A DNA stretch of 64,000 nucleotides from M0108 sp044228795 (GTDB lineage Bacteria; Pseudomonadota; Gammaproteobacteria; Chromatiales; Chromatiaceae), in contig JBGAUE010000019.1 in the NCBI GenBank assembly GCA_044228795.1, forward strand, positions 3,600 through 67,599. The letters are read 5' to 3'. This document shows, piece by piece, positions 27,301-35,227 of this stretch. The notes below the pieces were generated by a model. It saw only the letters and a list, made by a program, of their open reading frames with translations. It did not search any database and was not told where the DNA came from. Both the position numbers and the translations under genes were made by a program. Numbering within the stretch: the stretch's first letter is position 1; each line of letters opens with the position of its first letter.

Positions 27301-27639
27301 AAGCACGGGTTGGCGCTACAAACCGACACGCTCAATGTGCTCGGCGGCGGCGCCATCAAGCTGGAGACGGAGGAGATCGAGCTCCGCTTCAAGACCGTCA
27401 AACGCACCGGGATCGGACTCAGCCTGCTCGGCGTCGCCGACAGCTTTGTCATCGTGGACGGCACGCTGAAGCACCCGCACGCCAGCATCGACACCGGCGA
27501 CTTACTCATCGACGGCGCCGCCGCCTGGGCCAGTGCCGGCCTGAGTCTGGTGGCCGATGAGGTCATCCAACGCCTGACCGCCTCCGATAACCCGTGCGAG
27601 ACGGTGCTGCGGCGGGATGCGTCGGACGCGCAACCCTGA
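24370..27639 (+). CDS. AsmA-family inner-membrane-anchored protein
   Basis: A 1089-residue protein. The ATG at 24370 was preferred over the upstream one at 24268 because GAGG lies 9 bases before it and a signal anchor follows directly (MKTLRVLAWLLPVFLLLVG). The AsmA N-terminal domain (about residues 1-150) includes ALGRPVTIDGVALGWLLHPRPG, and the AsmA_2-type C-terminal domain (about 780-1070) ends with the family pattern KHPHASIDTGDLLIDGAAAW. Between them is a long beta-rich repeat region typical of bridge-like lipid-transfer proteins. AsmA proteins span the periplasm and help phospholipid movement to, or protein assembly in, the outer membrane. It lies alone, divergent from the AraC-type regulator. 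Confidence 0.88.
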   Translation: MKTLRVLAWLLPVFLLLVGTIGYLPFYLQAHKADLEDAAGEALGRPVTIDGVALGWLLHPRPGLAIVLKGLRVSNPDWDTDLTLGPHLLEAEGVDVKWDLQALLHRQVRIDQLVIRGARLMLQKTADGRDNWQLGATTGKGAGKISLRVPTVQVIDSQITFASPKAPVRRAAITRLQIDGLGAEPLILQAELMINKTQLTLSARAGAADAPTGTRWPFQVRAQSGDTRVELNGSAPAPFATTGLDAKLLVQGPTASPLGQIAGINGLPTGPFRLKTSLSWDGQTLQASAINASSEADVLPAPLTVSDGEIRVPLHGPWSVRLTGKLGDLPGTLQLTPVATTKTRDQSASTQTTGAKATGALAIKATLAEGRFDGELRPASVDAKALLSGKLNVGTVRLDESTQGEAAKQDARGTAAPAATKPKAGKAPTWADRPLPFSSLTRLDADLDLAVEALTWQRIIMRGLQARAQLRDGRLQLDGVRLALPGLTVSGQALVDAGPKVPSLQLKLNTDRIDLPQALSMLPSDPEWGGSIVGLSLEAEASGTTPVTLIHALSATLEAKSVRLLAPTKQGQRAGAIELASPTLHVDAGQAVSIRTGLARASQDWDRQSMDLTLTGGTLANLLPDGRSWPRIDVVAQTRLDQHPLSIRGHLGPLAAIRTGRDLMLDLNLTEDTGLTGNLTGTLARLDGLAGHQLQAQLSGKSLAALHPGLPMQPFSAKARLQGQAGQLELLDLKVNSAGSDVAGQVRIGLGERVRIDANLNAEALDLTPFLAGKSNPDTASPQADAPTGADGSNAQSLPLGGLKVLDGSLKLSAGNVQFDDFDIDNGTLDARLDAGHLVLSANAAQGGLSLDLELRPDETDWQFDLHHQGKLNIGRLIKAKNQQALSDVPVGVEIRMNAIGASVPQLLRSADGRMELVLGAGQLDRKASKLPFGDVVVSLLDSVNPIQLSTFGVRKDLLSLQCAVLQFDIADGIATSKHGLALQTDTLNVLGGGAIKLETEEIELRFKTVKRTGIGLSLLGVADSFVIVDGTLKHPHASIDTGDLLIDGAAAWASAGLSLVADEVIQRLTASDNPCETVLRRDASDAQP

Positions 27640-27739
27640 GCGGGCGCGACGGCATTGCCTCCGCAAAGCCCCCCTCTTGCACCGCCTGCAAGGTCCCTCA
27701 GCCCCGTGGTTGAGGTCTTGACCGATCTGCCGACCCTCG

Positions 27740-28019
27740 CTAGTCTCGAATCTCCCACGTCTCTGGCCACGCAGGGGCGCTTGGAATTCCTATCCGAACC
27801 CCAGACGGAACGGCCATAGGCATTGAAGAACAAGACTTCGTGCGTCGCCATGTCGGCGACATAGACCAGTGCATCGAGGCTGTCCAGGATGGTCGAGACG
27901 GTCTGGTAGCTGTGGCTATCCCATGTGTCCCTTCTTGGGGACGTCTGACCACGAGCGTCCGGCAAGGCATCCTGCTGCGGATGGTTCGGAGCATCCGGGC
28001 CCCTATTTGCGTCTGACAT
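27740..28019 (-). pseudogene. N-terminal remnant of a PAS-domain signalling protein
   Basis: From the ATG at 28019 the minus strand encodes about 74 residues, the last part of which (ILDSLDALVYVADMATHEVL then FFNAYGRSVWG) is a clear start of a PAS domain of the kind found in diguanylate cyclases and hybrid kinases. After WG the similarity ends, and no kinase, GGDEF or other output domain follows. The frame runs on only as antisense to the asmA gene. I read it as a truncated gene. The surrounding bases 27640-27739 and 28020-28269 hold nothing else recognisable. Confidence 0.55.
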
Positions 28020-28269
28020 TGTGCTTATCCCGATACGACCATGATAGAAAGAATCGTGCTGCTCTACCACTGGAGGCCCTCGCAATGCGGCCATCCGCTG
28101 GATCGCAGATTTGAGGGCAACATTGTTCTTTACTTCAAGGAAGATTGCCTGCAGTTCAGGAAATATAGTGGCGATTATTTTGCTTGCTCGTCCGGGGAGA
28201 TCCCACCGCCGGGAGCGAGGTGATGGGGCCTGTCCTGACCTGTGGACACCCCCTGCCGCATGGCCCTGC

Positions 28270-28690
28270 TCAGGCCTGGGCTGCCGTTTCGGGAACGCCC
28301 GTCTCGGCGAAGTGCGTTGACGCAAGTTCGATGAAGGCGCGCACCTTCGGCGTGAGGTAACGACTGCTGGGAAACAAGGCGTGCACCGGAACCGGGGCCG
28401 GCCGCCAGTCCGACAGCACCGGCACAAGGCTCTGCGCGGCCTGGGCTGCATCGGCGACCAGCAGCGGCAACTGGGCGATCCCCAGGCCCTGTATAGCCGC
28501 GTCCCGCGCGGCGAAGCTGTTGTTGATGCGTAGGCGTGCCGGCAAATCGACCCGCAGCTCCTCGCCGCTGCGCCGCAAACGCCAGCCCGTGCGGTGCGAG
28601 CCGCCCGTAAACACCAGCAGGTCATGGCGGGACAGGTCATCCGGCGCGGCCGGGATACCCCGTCGCTGCAGGTAGGCCGGGCTGGTGTAG
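28270..28690 (-). pseudogene. LysR-type regulator, C-terminal effector-domain fragment
   Basis: The frame encodes about 140 residues matching the second half of a LysR substrate-binding domain: SPAYLQRRGIPAAPDDLSRH, RINNSFAARDAAIQGLGIA and a terminal LTPKVRAFIELAS. The N-terminal HTH and first half of the effector domain are missing; homology ends abruptly at about 28690, where a DJ-1/PfpI fragment on the opposite strand begins. LysR genes are normally divergent from their targets, so a single deletion could have removed both 5' parts and the shared promoter. There is no start codon with a ribosome binding site, so it is probably silent. Confidence 0.7.
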
Positions 28691-28691
28691 C

Positions 28692-28784
28692 TTCGCGGTC
28701 CGCGAGGGCAACCTGATCACCGGCCAGCAGAACTTTTCCGGGGCCGAGACCGCGCTGCTGGTCATCGAGGTCCTGGGGCGTTGA
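28692..28784 (+). pseudogene. DJ-1/PfpI-family C-terminal fragment
   Basis: Thirty codons reading FAVREGNLITGQQNFSGAET and ending VLGR-stop match the C-terminus of DJ-1/PfpI (type 1 glutamine amidotransferase-like) proteins, where the VRDGNLITGQNP motif is typical. All upstream sequence is missing, and the fragment abuts the LysR fragment. It ends 20 bases before the reductase-like gene. Confidence 0.6.
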
Positions 28785-28804
28785 CACTTGAGCGGAGGCA
28801 GCAA

Positions 28805-29431
28805 ATGAAATCACCCATCACCCTCATCGGCGCCGGCAACGTCGGCATGTCCCTGGCGCGGGCGTTCACCGCCAAGGGGGAACGCATCGTCTTCGGTGTG
28901 CCAGATCCCGACAAGTACCGCGAGGCGGCGGCCGCGTTGGGCGCGGACGTGGCCCGGCCGGCCGAGGCTGTTGCCGCCGGCGACCTGGCCATCCTGGCGG
29001 TGCCCTATGCGGCGGCGGAGAGCGTGGCGCGCGCCATCCCGGACTGGGGAAACCGGATCCTCGTCGATGCCACCAACCCCCTGGCGTCCGGGCTTGCCGG
29101 CCTGTCGCTGGGCACCACCACCTCCGGCGCCGAGGCGCTCGCCCAGTCCGCGCGGGGCGCCCGCGTGGTCAAGGCCTTCAACACCACCGGCGCGGAGAAT
29201 ATGGCTGACAGCCGTTATCCGGACGGCAGCGTGTTCATGCCGGTGTGCGGCGACGATGCCGAGGCGCGCTCGCGCGTCATCGCCCTGGCTACGCTGATCG
29301 GTTTCGACGCGGTAGACTGCGGCGAGCTCCAGGCCGCCCGCTATCTCGAGCCCATGGCCATGGTCTGGATCCACATGGCGATCAGGCTCGGCTACGGGCG
29401 CAACTTCGCCTTCGCCCGCCTGCGGCGCTGA
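28805..29431 (+). CDS. NADPH-dependent F420 reductase-like / NAD(P)-binding oxidoreductase
   Basis: A 208-residue protein starting at the ATG at 28805 behind GCGGAGG. The N-terminal Rossmann motif is ITLIGAGNVGMSLARAF (GxGxxG), and the rest follows the F420_oxidored pattern: LAILAVPYAAAESVA, ILVDATNPL, RVVKAFNTTGAENM and a C-terminal domain. Bacterial members of this group commonly lack F420 and act as NADP(H)-dependent reductases of unknown substrate. It is followed after 9 bases by a TMEM175-type channel gene, so the two are co-transcribed. Confidence 0.8.
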   Translation: MKSPITLIGAGNVGMSLARAFTAKGERIVFGVPDPDKYREAAAALGADVARPAEAVAAGDLAILAVPYAAAESVARAIPDWGNRILVDATNPLASGLAGLSLGTTTSGAEALAQSARGARVVKAFNTTGAENMADSRYPDGSVFMPVCGDDAEARSRVIALATLIGFDAVDCGELQAARYLEPMAMVWIHMAIRLGYGRNFAFARLRR

Positions 29432-29440
29432 GGAGGACAC

Positions 29441-30025
29441 ATGCACAAAACCCGTCTGGAGGCATTCAGCGACGGCGTGCTGGCGATCATCATCACCATC
29501 ATGGTGCTGGAGATGAAGGTGCCGCACGGGGAGGATCTCGCGGCCCTGCAGCCCCTGCTGCCGGTGTTCTTCAGCTATGTGCTGAGCTTCCTCTATGTGG
29601 GCATCTACTGGAACAACCACCACCACATGCTGCAAGCCGCCCAGCGGGTCAGCGGCGGCGTGCTGTGGGCCAACCTGCACCTGCTGTTCTGGCTGTCGCT
29701 GTTCCCCTTCGTCACCGGCTGGATGGGTGAAAACCACTTTGCCGCCCTGCCGACGGCGCTCTACGGCATCGTGCTGCTGATGGCCGCCATCGCCTACTGG
29801 ATCCTGGCGAGGGCAATCATCGCCACGGAAGGCGCCGACTCTCTGCTGGCGAAGGCCATGGGCAAGGATCTCAAGGGCAACCTGTCGGTGGCGCTATATG
29901 CCCTGGCGATCCCGCTCGCCTTTTTCAACCAGTGGCTCGCGCAGGCCCTGTACGTAGCCGTCGCGCTGATGTGGCTGTTGCCGGACCGGCGCATAGAGCG
30001 CAGCCTGGGCAACCACAGCCATTGA
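29441..30025 (+). CDS. TMEM175 (DUF1211) family potassium channel
   Basis: A 194-residue membrane protein with about six spans. The N-terminal motif EAFSDGVLAIIITIMVLEM is the FSDG signature of the TMEM175 family, whose first helix lines the K+-selective pore. Family members are dimeric or tetrameric K+ leak channels lacking the TVGYG filter. It starts at an ATG behind GAGGA, 9 bases after the reductase-like gene. The spans end with a short basic tail (RRIERSLGNHSH). Family assignment is strong; physiological role unknown. Confidence 0.88.
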   Translation: MHKTRLEAFSDGVLAIIITIMVLEMKVPHGEDLAALQPLLPVFFSYVLSFLYVGIYWNNHHHMLQAAQRVSGGVLWANLHLLFWLSLFPFVTGWMGENHFAALPTALYGIVLLMAAIAYWILARAIIATEGADSLLAKAMGKDLKGNLSVALYALAIPLAFFNQWLAQALYVAVALMWLLPDRRIERSLGNHSH

Positions 30026-30106
30026 CCCTGGCCGCCAAGCCCGGCTCTCATCCGCGGCGGGTGACGCCAGTCAGGGATTACAGAAATCACAGCATCCCGC
30101 CTCGGC

Positions 30107-30864
30107 CTATTCCGGCCCGGTGGCCGGACGCGTCTGACAGTAGCCGCATTTCACGCATCCATGCACTTCTGCCTTTAGCGCACGCGTCGCCAGTCCGCAG
30201 GATGCGCAGGGCAGGCCCGGCAGGCGCTCCACCAGCCAGTAGCTCGGCAGGAAGCAGGCCGGACAGGGCAAGGCGAGCCTGCGCGCCAGGTCCTTGGCCG
30301 CCAGATGGGTCATGTCCATGCCGGAGGGGTTGGCGTGGGCGCGCCCATCGGTCTCCGCAAACACCAGGCCACCAATGGATTGCTGCCTTGCCTGGGCATG
30401 GGCCGAGTGCAAGGCCGGCCAATCGGCGATGCCCTTCAGCAGGCGCGGGTCGCCCTGCCCGTCCGGTCGCAGGACGAGCTGTTGCCGGAGAATCCGACGC
30501 TTGCGGCGATTGCCTCCAGCCCCGCCCAATCCTCGCACAGCCGGTGCTCGAAGCAGGCCCTGCCCTAGACCATGCCCACCACCTCCAGCTCGCGCCGGGC
30601 GTAGATTGAAGACGACAATCTCCACGTTCCAGGGGAACAGCCCCGCGTAGGGGTCGGGGCCGAACGCCCCTTCGCTGGCCAGGCCCTGGGGCAGGCCGCT
30701 AGGTCCCTTGCCGATGCGCGCCTTGGCACGGGCGGCCTCCAACTGCGTGCCATGTCGCGGCACATCGCGGCTGAAGGTGCCCAGTAGGTCGGTGTCGTAG
30801 CCGTCGTCCAGGCGCACCCGACAACCCAGGGCGGCTTCCAGCGCGGTATCCCGCTAGACAACTC
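30107..30864 (-). pseudogene. DUF6671-family protein remnant with several lesions
   Basis: Read in order, the minus strand matches a DUF6671-type protein: ALEAALGCRVRLDDGYDTDL, GTFSRDVPRHGTQLEAARAK, then RRELEVVG in another frame, and finally QQLVLRPDGQGDPRLLKGIA, GMDMTHLAAKDLARRLA and a zinc-finger-like CPACFLPSYW...LPGLPCASCG...HGCVKCGYC (four Cys pairs). At least two frameshifts (near 30608 and 30490), an in-frame TAG near 30571 and a missing start (TAG at about 30862) show it is decayed. The function of the intact family is not known to me. Confidence 0.65.
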
Positions 30865-31045
30865 CCACGTCGACATGCTGTTATACACTTATTACCCGTT
30901 TTCCAAGTCTATCTGTTCCTCCATTTGCCTCGGATGTGTGCTGTTGCACCCTTGCCGAACCGGGTTCGGCCCGCCGAGAGGTGTCATGTGGGTTTCCGCT
31001 CTATCCATCCGTCCTCTGTGTCGAAAATGCTGAAGGAGTGCCATC

Positions 31046-31606
31046 GTGTCCACATCCAGTTCAGTCGCCGATCAAAAAAATCTCACCCCCAAACGTCTCC
31101 TGCTCCATCACCTCCCCTATGGGGTCCTCTATGTCGTGGCCTTGGGCCTTGTTGCCATGACCAGTCGCGATGCGGCCGGCACCAGTCTCTACTGGCAGAT
31201 GTTCATTGGCCTGGTGGCGCTGGTATCGATCATCGGCGGTTGGCGTTTTGCCGGTACCTCAAACGACCCCCGTTGGGTCTACCTGTCTAAGCAAGTGCTG
31301 CATTGGGGAGCGCTGGTGCTGGTGATTCGACTGCTTTACACCCACAATCTGCAGGATTTTCTCAACGACGAGCAGGACGGCTTCGTGACGATCTACGTGC
31401 TTGGGCTCACGGCTATCCTGTCGGGTATCTACCTGGACTGGAGGATGGCCCTGTTTGGCCTGTTCCTGCTGCTCAGCGGCGTGGGTATGGCTTGGATCGA
31501 CAACAATGCGGTATTGATCAGCCTGATCGCCGCCGCGGCGGCGGTTGGCTTCGGCGTTACCCTGCTGTTCCGTCTTCGCGGTAAGTCTGAGCTGTCGTCC
31601 GACTGA
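31046..31606 (+). CDS. conserved-looking membrane protein of unknown function
   Basis: A 186-residue protein starting at GTG 31046 behind AAGGAG. After a 20-residue basic cytoplasmic start it has five or six hydrophobic segments (PYGVLYVVALGLVAMTS, FIGLVALVSIIGGW, WGALVLVIRLLY, YVLGLTAILSGIYLDW, ALFGLFLLLSGVGMAW and a last long one) and a short charged C-terminus. I do not recognise a named family, although its shape is that of a small integral membrane protein. Neighbours are decayed genes, so context gives little help. Confidence 0.65.
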   Translation: MSTSSSVADQKNLTPKRLLLHHLPYGVLYVVALGLVAMTSRDAAGTSLYWQMFIGLVALVSIIGGWRFAGTSNDPRWVYLSKQVLHWGALVLVIRLLYTHNLQDFLNDEQDGFVTIYVLGLTAILSGIYLDWRMALFGLFLLLSGVGMAWIDNNAVLISLIAAAAAVGFGVTLLFRLRGKSELSSD

Positions 31607-31620
31607 TCCTCGGCGCGCCA

Positions 31621-31824
31621 GTGCAGGACGCACTCAAGGACCTGCCGCAGGTCGCACTCAAGCTGATCGAGGCCGACAGGCCCAAGCTCGGCGAGGTCGT
31701 CAACGGCTGGTGGTTTGTGCCGAATGCATTGAACAAGTTCACGGTCAGCCCGCGCAATGACCTGACTGACAACGACGACGGCTCGCTGACGCTGTACTTC
31801 CAAAACGCAGCGCCGGGCACATGA
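31621..31824 (+). pseudogene. DUF1254/DUF1214 fragment with internal deletion
   Basis: The 67-residue frame joins two separate parts of the DUF1254-DUF1214 family: PKLGEVVNGWWF near the middle (family motif around LGxVVNGW) and, directly after it, NALNKFTVSPRNDLTDNDDG with SLTLYFQNAAPG from the far C-terminal DUF1214 domain. The roughly 100 residues that normally lie between are gone. It is not the missing tail of the fragment at 17083, since the two overlap partly in family position and differ in sequence. A dead fragment. Confidence 0.6.
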
Positions 31825-31876
31825 CCCGGTCCCGATGATATCCCTGAGCGGTTTCATCCGCGGCCTCGGCGCCAGC

Positions 31877-32611
31877 CTAAAGGTGCCCTACCCAGACGTC
31901 CTGCAAGACCACGAACAAGAACGCCGTCGAACAGCCAAACGTCAGCACCCCCGTTACCGCGATCAATGTCCCGAGATGTCGCCAGGGATACTTCAGCAAG
32001 ACGTCGCCGTAGCCCAGCGTCGTGATCGAGGCGGCGGTGAAGTAGATGCCTTCCGTAATGCTTGAAACCAGCCGCAACAGGCGCAAGACCAGGCCCCATA
32101 CCGCGGCCTCCGCCAGATGCGCCAACACCAGTGCCAGGAAGCAACCGAGGAGGAGGATCTTGCCGGAATGTTGCGGTCCCAGATGTGCCAACAGCCAGGC
32201 CTTGCCACGGAGCATCTCGCCGATCACATCGAAGATCACGACCACGTGGAAATAGAACAGCACCAGCGCAAGCAGCAGTGCAACGACATGGACCCCAGCA
32301 ATCTTGCCGGCTGAAACGGTACGACGTCTGTCCACCTCGGTCCCCTCTGAATTGACTTGACGTCCGCCTGCGGTGGCGGGCAGGCGGTCGAAGTGCCTGC
32401 TGGGCTCCCCCTTCCCCTGCTTGAAAGCGGCGGTCAGATTGAGACTGGAACGAGTCATGGTCTCCGAGCGTTGCGCCTCGATCTGATCCTCCAGCATCTC
32501 CACCCGCGTGCGGCATTCATCCAGCCCGTCCAAATAGCGCGTCACGTGCTTCGACGCCCTGTCGAGCGTTTCACGATCGTCGGCATCTGGGTCGGTCGAC
32601 ATGACGCTCAC
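31877..32611 (-). CDS. two-TM-type potassium channel protein with N-terminal coiled coil
   Basis: A 244-residue protein. Residues about 10-50 are a charged coiled-coil-like stretch; a first membrane span lies near 105-130, another near 150-180, the pore helix and filter TTLGYGDV near 195-205, and the last helix to about 235. TLGYGD is a K+ selectivity filter. The GTG start at 32611 overlaps the stop of the primase-helicase gene by 4 nt (GTGA); an ATG at 32602 would instead leave a 5-base gap. Either way the two genes are one transcript. Relatives occur alone as ordinary bacterial K+ channels, so the pairing may be functional or incidental. Confidence 0.82.
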   Translation of the reverse strand: MSVMSTDPDADDRETLDRASKHVTRYLDGLDECRTRVEMLEDQIEAQRSETMTRSSLNLTAAFKQGKGEPSRHFDRLPATAGGRQVNSEGTEVDRRRTVSAGKIAGVHVVALLLALVLFYFHVVVIFDVIGEMLRGKAWLLAHLGPQHSGKILLLGCFLALVLAHLAEAAVWGLVLRLLRLVSSITEGIYFTAASITTLGYGDVLLKYPWRHLGTLIAVTGVLTFGCSTAFLFVVLQDVWVGHL

Positions 32612-34980
32612 TCAGATGTCGTCTGCTCGGCGATACGATAGCCCATCGCCCGGTAGCCGTGCTGACGCTTGTCCCACATGCGCAGCAGGGCCGGGTGATC
32701 CCTGTCCACAAAGTCAAGGATGCGCACATCGGTCTTGGTCGCATGCTCGCGATGCATTCGTCCCGCGTATTGTTGCAGCGTCCCCTTCCAGGAAATCGGC
32801 ATCGCCAGTATGAGGGTATCGAGGGGTGGGTGGTCAAAACCCTCGCCGATTAGTTTTCCCGTGGCGAGCAGCACACGCGGCGCATCGGGCGGCAGTGCCT
32901 CAAGGTCAGACATCACCTTGGCCCGCTGCTGCTTCGACATCCGTCCGTGCAGCACGAAGGGTGACGGAATCTTTCTGGACAGCACGGCCACCATGGCATC
33001 CAGGTGCTCAGTGCGCTCGGTCAGGACCAACACCCTCCGACCTTCGTTGAAGACGCGTTGGATTTCGGCCCCGATCACCGCAGTACGTTCAGGATCGCTG
33101 GCGAGGTGGCGGAAGACGTCCTGAATGCCCACCTCCGGTGGTAAGTCGATGCGGTTGGGCAGCAAACGGGCCGTCACCTCCAGATCCTGTGGTGCACTCG
33201 CCGGCCTGGCGGCCGTGTGGCGGATCGGCCCGCATTGCATAAAGATAATCGGCTGCTGGCCATCGCGGCGGATCGGCGTGGCGGTGAGTCCGAGCACGTA
33301 CTTTGCCTTCGTCCGCTTGAGGATCGCATCGAACGACACTGCCCCAACATGGTGGCACTCATCGACGATGACATGACCATAGTTCTCGACCAGCGGATCG
33401 ACCTCACCCTGACGCGACAGCGACTGCATCACGGCGATATCGATCTTGCCGGTCGGTTTGGCCTTGCCGCCCCCGATGGTCCCAACCACGCCGGTGCCGA
33501 CGGCAAGAAAAGACTGCAAACGCTCCTGCCACTGCTTCAACAACTCCGTACGATGGACCAGTACCAGCGTGTTGACGCCACGCCGCGCGATCATGGCCGC
33601 CGCGGTGACGGTCTTGCCAAAGGCCGTCGGCGCGCACAGCACACCCGCGTCGTGGTGCAGCATCGCGGTCATCGCAGCATCCTGATCCGATCGTAGCGTA
33701 CCCGCGAAGGCCACATCGAGTGCGTCACCCCAGCATCGCTCATCGTGCAGATCGCAGCCTATACCGCTATCCCGTAGCAGTGCCTGCACGGCGTCCAGGC
33801 AGCCGCGTGGCAGTGCAATATGGTTCGGGTAGTTCTCGGCACAACCAATCACGCGCGGCTTATCCCACACGGAGAAGCGCATCGCCTGCGCCCTGTAGAA
33901 CTCGGGATTCTGAAAGGCAGCAAGACGAATCAAACGGTTGGCCAGCGGCTGCGGCAACTGCACCTTTTCGAAGTAGATCAAGTTGCTCAGCGTGAGCGTG
34001 AGCGACTTCGGCAAGGGCACCTCCAGCTTCTTGTTGGCCTGGACCGTTCGCTTCCATGGTTCTTTATGATCCTCCTCATCGATGAAGGTCACATCCAGTG
34101 GATGCACCCCGCCCGTGGCGCAAAGGATCGTGGCCTCGATGTCGAGAGGCGACATCGGTTGAATTGAGTCCAGAAACACCCACTGGTCTGGATAGGGGCG
34201 GAAGGCTTCATCGACAAACAGGCTCCAGCCGTTCTCGCGGGGTTGCTTCTGCAAGGGCAACGCGATCAGGTTACCGAAGCCGCCTTTCGGCATCGTGTCC
34301 TGGTTGGGGAACAATCGGTCGTAAGAGGTCAGCTTGAGTTGCCGGGTACGGGCGCAGGTATGGCTGATGATGGCGGTACCCAGTCGCCGTGCATCCCGGG
34401 CGGACACGGTGCCGACGAAGAAGATCCAAGCGTGAGCTCCGTCCCCAGAACGGGAGATTTCCAACGCGACCGGCACACCGAGTTCGCGACAAGACTGGAC
34501 AAACGCCAACGCATCTTGCCGCCATTCGGCCTCATCGAAATCAACCGCAAGGAAATGACAGCTGTCATTGGTCAGCAGCGGATAGACGCCAACCGTATGC
34601 TTGCCTGCCAGATGGTCGTAGATGATAGCGTCGGACAGCGGAATGAGTAGGCGGTTGCCGCAATCCGAGCACTTGACGCGTCGTTTATCGCAGACGCCGG
34701 CGCGCCACTCATTTGCACAAGCAGGGGCATAACCGGCCTTTCCGGTTGACTTGCTTTCCCAACGGACTGGATAGACATCTGTTCGCCCCCTGAACAGGCG
34801 CCGAATGATCGCTATTTTGTCGTCGGCGCTTAATCTTGATGACCCGACCATCTGTAGAGCAGGCCGTGCGGGCTCCGGCGGTAGGCGCCATTCAATGCCG
34901 TGAGTTTCCAGCAGCGCGACCAGGCGGGCGTTCTCTTCCTGAAGCGTTACCAGAAGCTCAGTCATGGACTTTGCATTCAT
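32608..34980 (-). CDS. TOTE conflict-system-type archaeo-eukaryotic primase / SF2 helicase
   Basis: A 790-residue two-part enzyme. The first 35 residues form a Leu-rich helix. A Cys cluster follows (GVC, VKCSDC, about 90-110), then the primase domain at about 110-270 with catalytic acidic pair HFLAVDFDEAEW near 147, SRSGDGAHAWIFF (SxH-type motif) and a conserved GGFGNLIALPLQ. From about 420 comes a superfamily 2 helicase: Walker A-like APTAFGKT near 447, DECHH near 540, the ATP-coupling TATPIRRDGQ, and a C-terminal helicase domain with GKLIGEGFDHP and QYAGRMHRE. The primase type is the one databases label TOTE conflict system AEP, a presumed anti-invader system. It begins 12 bases after a dead GNAT toxin gene and overlaps a K+ channel gene downstream. 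Confidence 0.85.
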   Translation of the reverse strand: MNAKSMTELLVTLQEENARLVALLETHGIEWRLPPEPARPALQMVGSSRLSADDKIAIIRRLFRGRTDVYPVRWESKSTGKAGYAPACANEWRAGVCDKRRVKCSDCGNRLLIPLSDAIIYDHLAGKHTVGVYPLLTNDSCHFLAVDFDEAEWRQDALAFVQSCRELGVPVALEISRSGDGAHAWIFFVGTVSARDARRLGTAIISHTCARTRQLKLTSYDRLFPNQDTMPKGGFGNLIALPLQKQPRENGWSLFVDEAFRPYPDQWVFLDSIQPMSPLDIEATILCATGGVHPLDVTFIDEEDHKEPWKRTVQANKKLEVPLPKSLTLTLSNLIYFEKVQLPQPLANRLIRLAAFQNPEFYRAQAMRFSVWDKPRVIGCAENYPNHIALPRGCLDAVQALLRDSGIGCDLHDERCWGDALDVAFAGTLRSDQDAAMTAMLHHDAGVLCAPTAFGKTVTAAAMIARRGVNTLVLVHRTELLKQWQERLQSFLAVGTGVVGTIGGGKAKPTGKIDIAVMQSLSRQGEVDPLVENYGHVIVDECHHVGAVSFDAILKRTKAKYVLGLTATPIRRDGQQPIIFMQCGPIRHTAARPASAPQDLEVTARLLPNRIDLPPEVGIQDVFRHLASDPERTAVIGAEIQRVFNEGRRVLVLTERTEHLDAMVAVLSRKIPSPFVLHGRMSKQQRAKVMSDLEALPPDAPRVLLATGKLIGEGFDHPPLDTLILAMPISWKGTLQQYAGRMHREHATKTDVRILDFVDRDHPALLRMWDKRQHGYRAMGYRIAEQTTSE

Positions 34981-34992
34981 TAACGATGAGCG

Positions 34993-35227
34993 TCACAGGT
35001 TGTCGGGGCACGGAATTGCCGGCAGGGACAGAAACATCGGCGTCGACTCCGGGCGATCGATCAGGATACTCTCGACCGCCGACACCGACTTAAAGCCATA
35101 GCGACGAAAAAACGTCTGCGCCTCGGGCTTCGCGTCGATGACGGAAGAAGCGGTCGAGATCCGGTTTGCCGCTAGCGAACCGGTCGCGATTGTCGCCGGG
35201 CTCCAGCCGCCGAAATGTAATGCTCAT
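34993..35227 (-). pseudogene. GNAT-type toxin of a toxin-antitoxin module, internally deleted
   Basis: From the ATG at 35227 the frame reads MSITFRRLEPGDNRDRFASG then KPDLDRFFR, the classic start of TacT/AtaT-like GNAT toxins. The sequence then jumps, out of frame, to EAQTFFRRYGFKSV and ends TPMFLSLPAI plus a short tail, which is the C-terminal part of the same family. About 80 residues containing the acetyl-CoA-binding core are missing. The ATG overlaps the antitoxin stop as ATGA, the standard order of such modules. These toxins acetylate aminoacyl-tRNA; this copy cannot. Confidence 0.75.

Noticed and set aside
27084..28814. A single 576-codon minus-strand gene
   Set aside because: Only the piece from 28019 downwards resembles a protein (PAS start); the remainder is antisense to asmA or runs through unrelated fragments.
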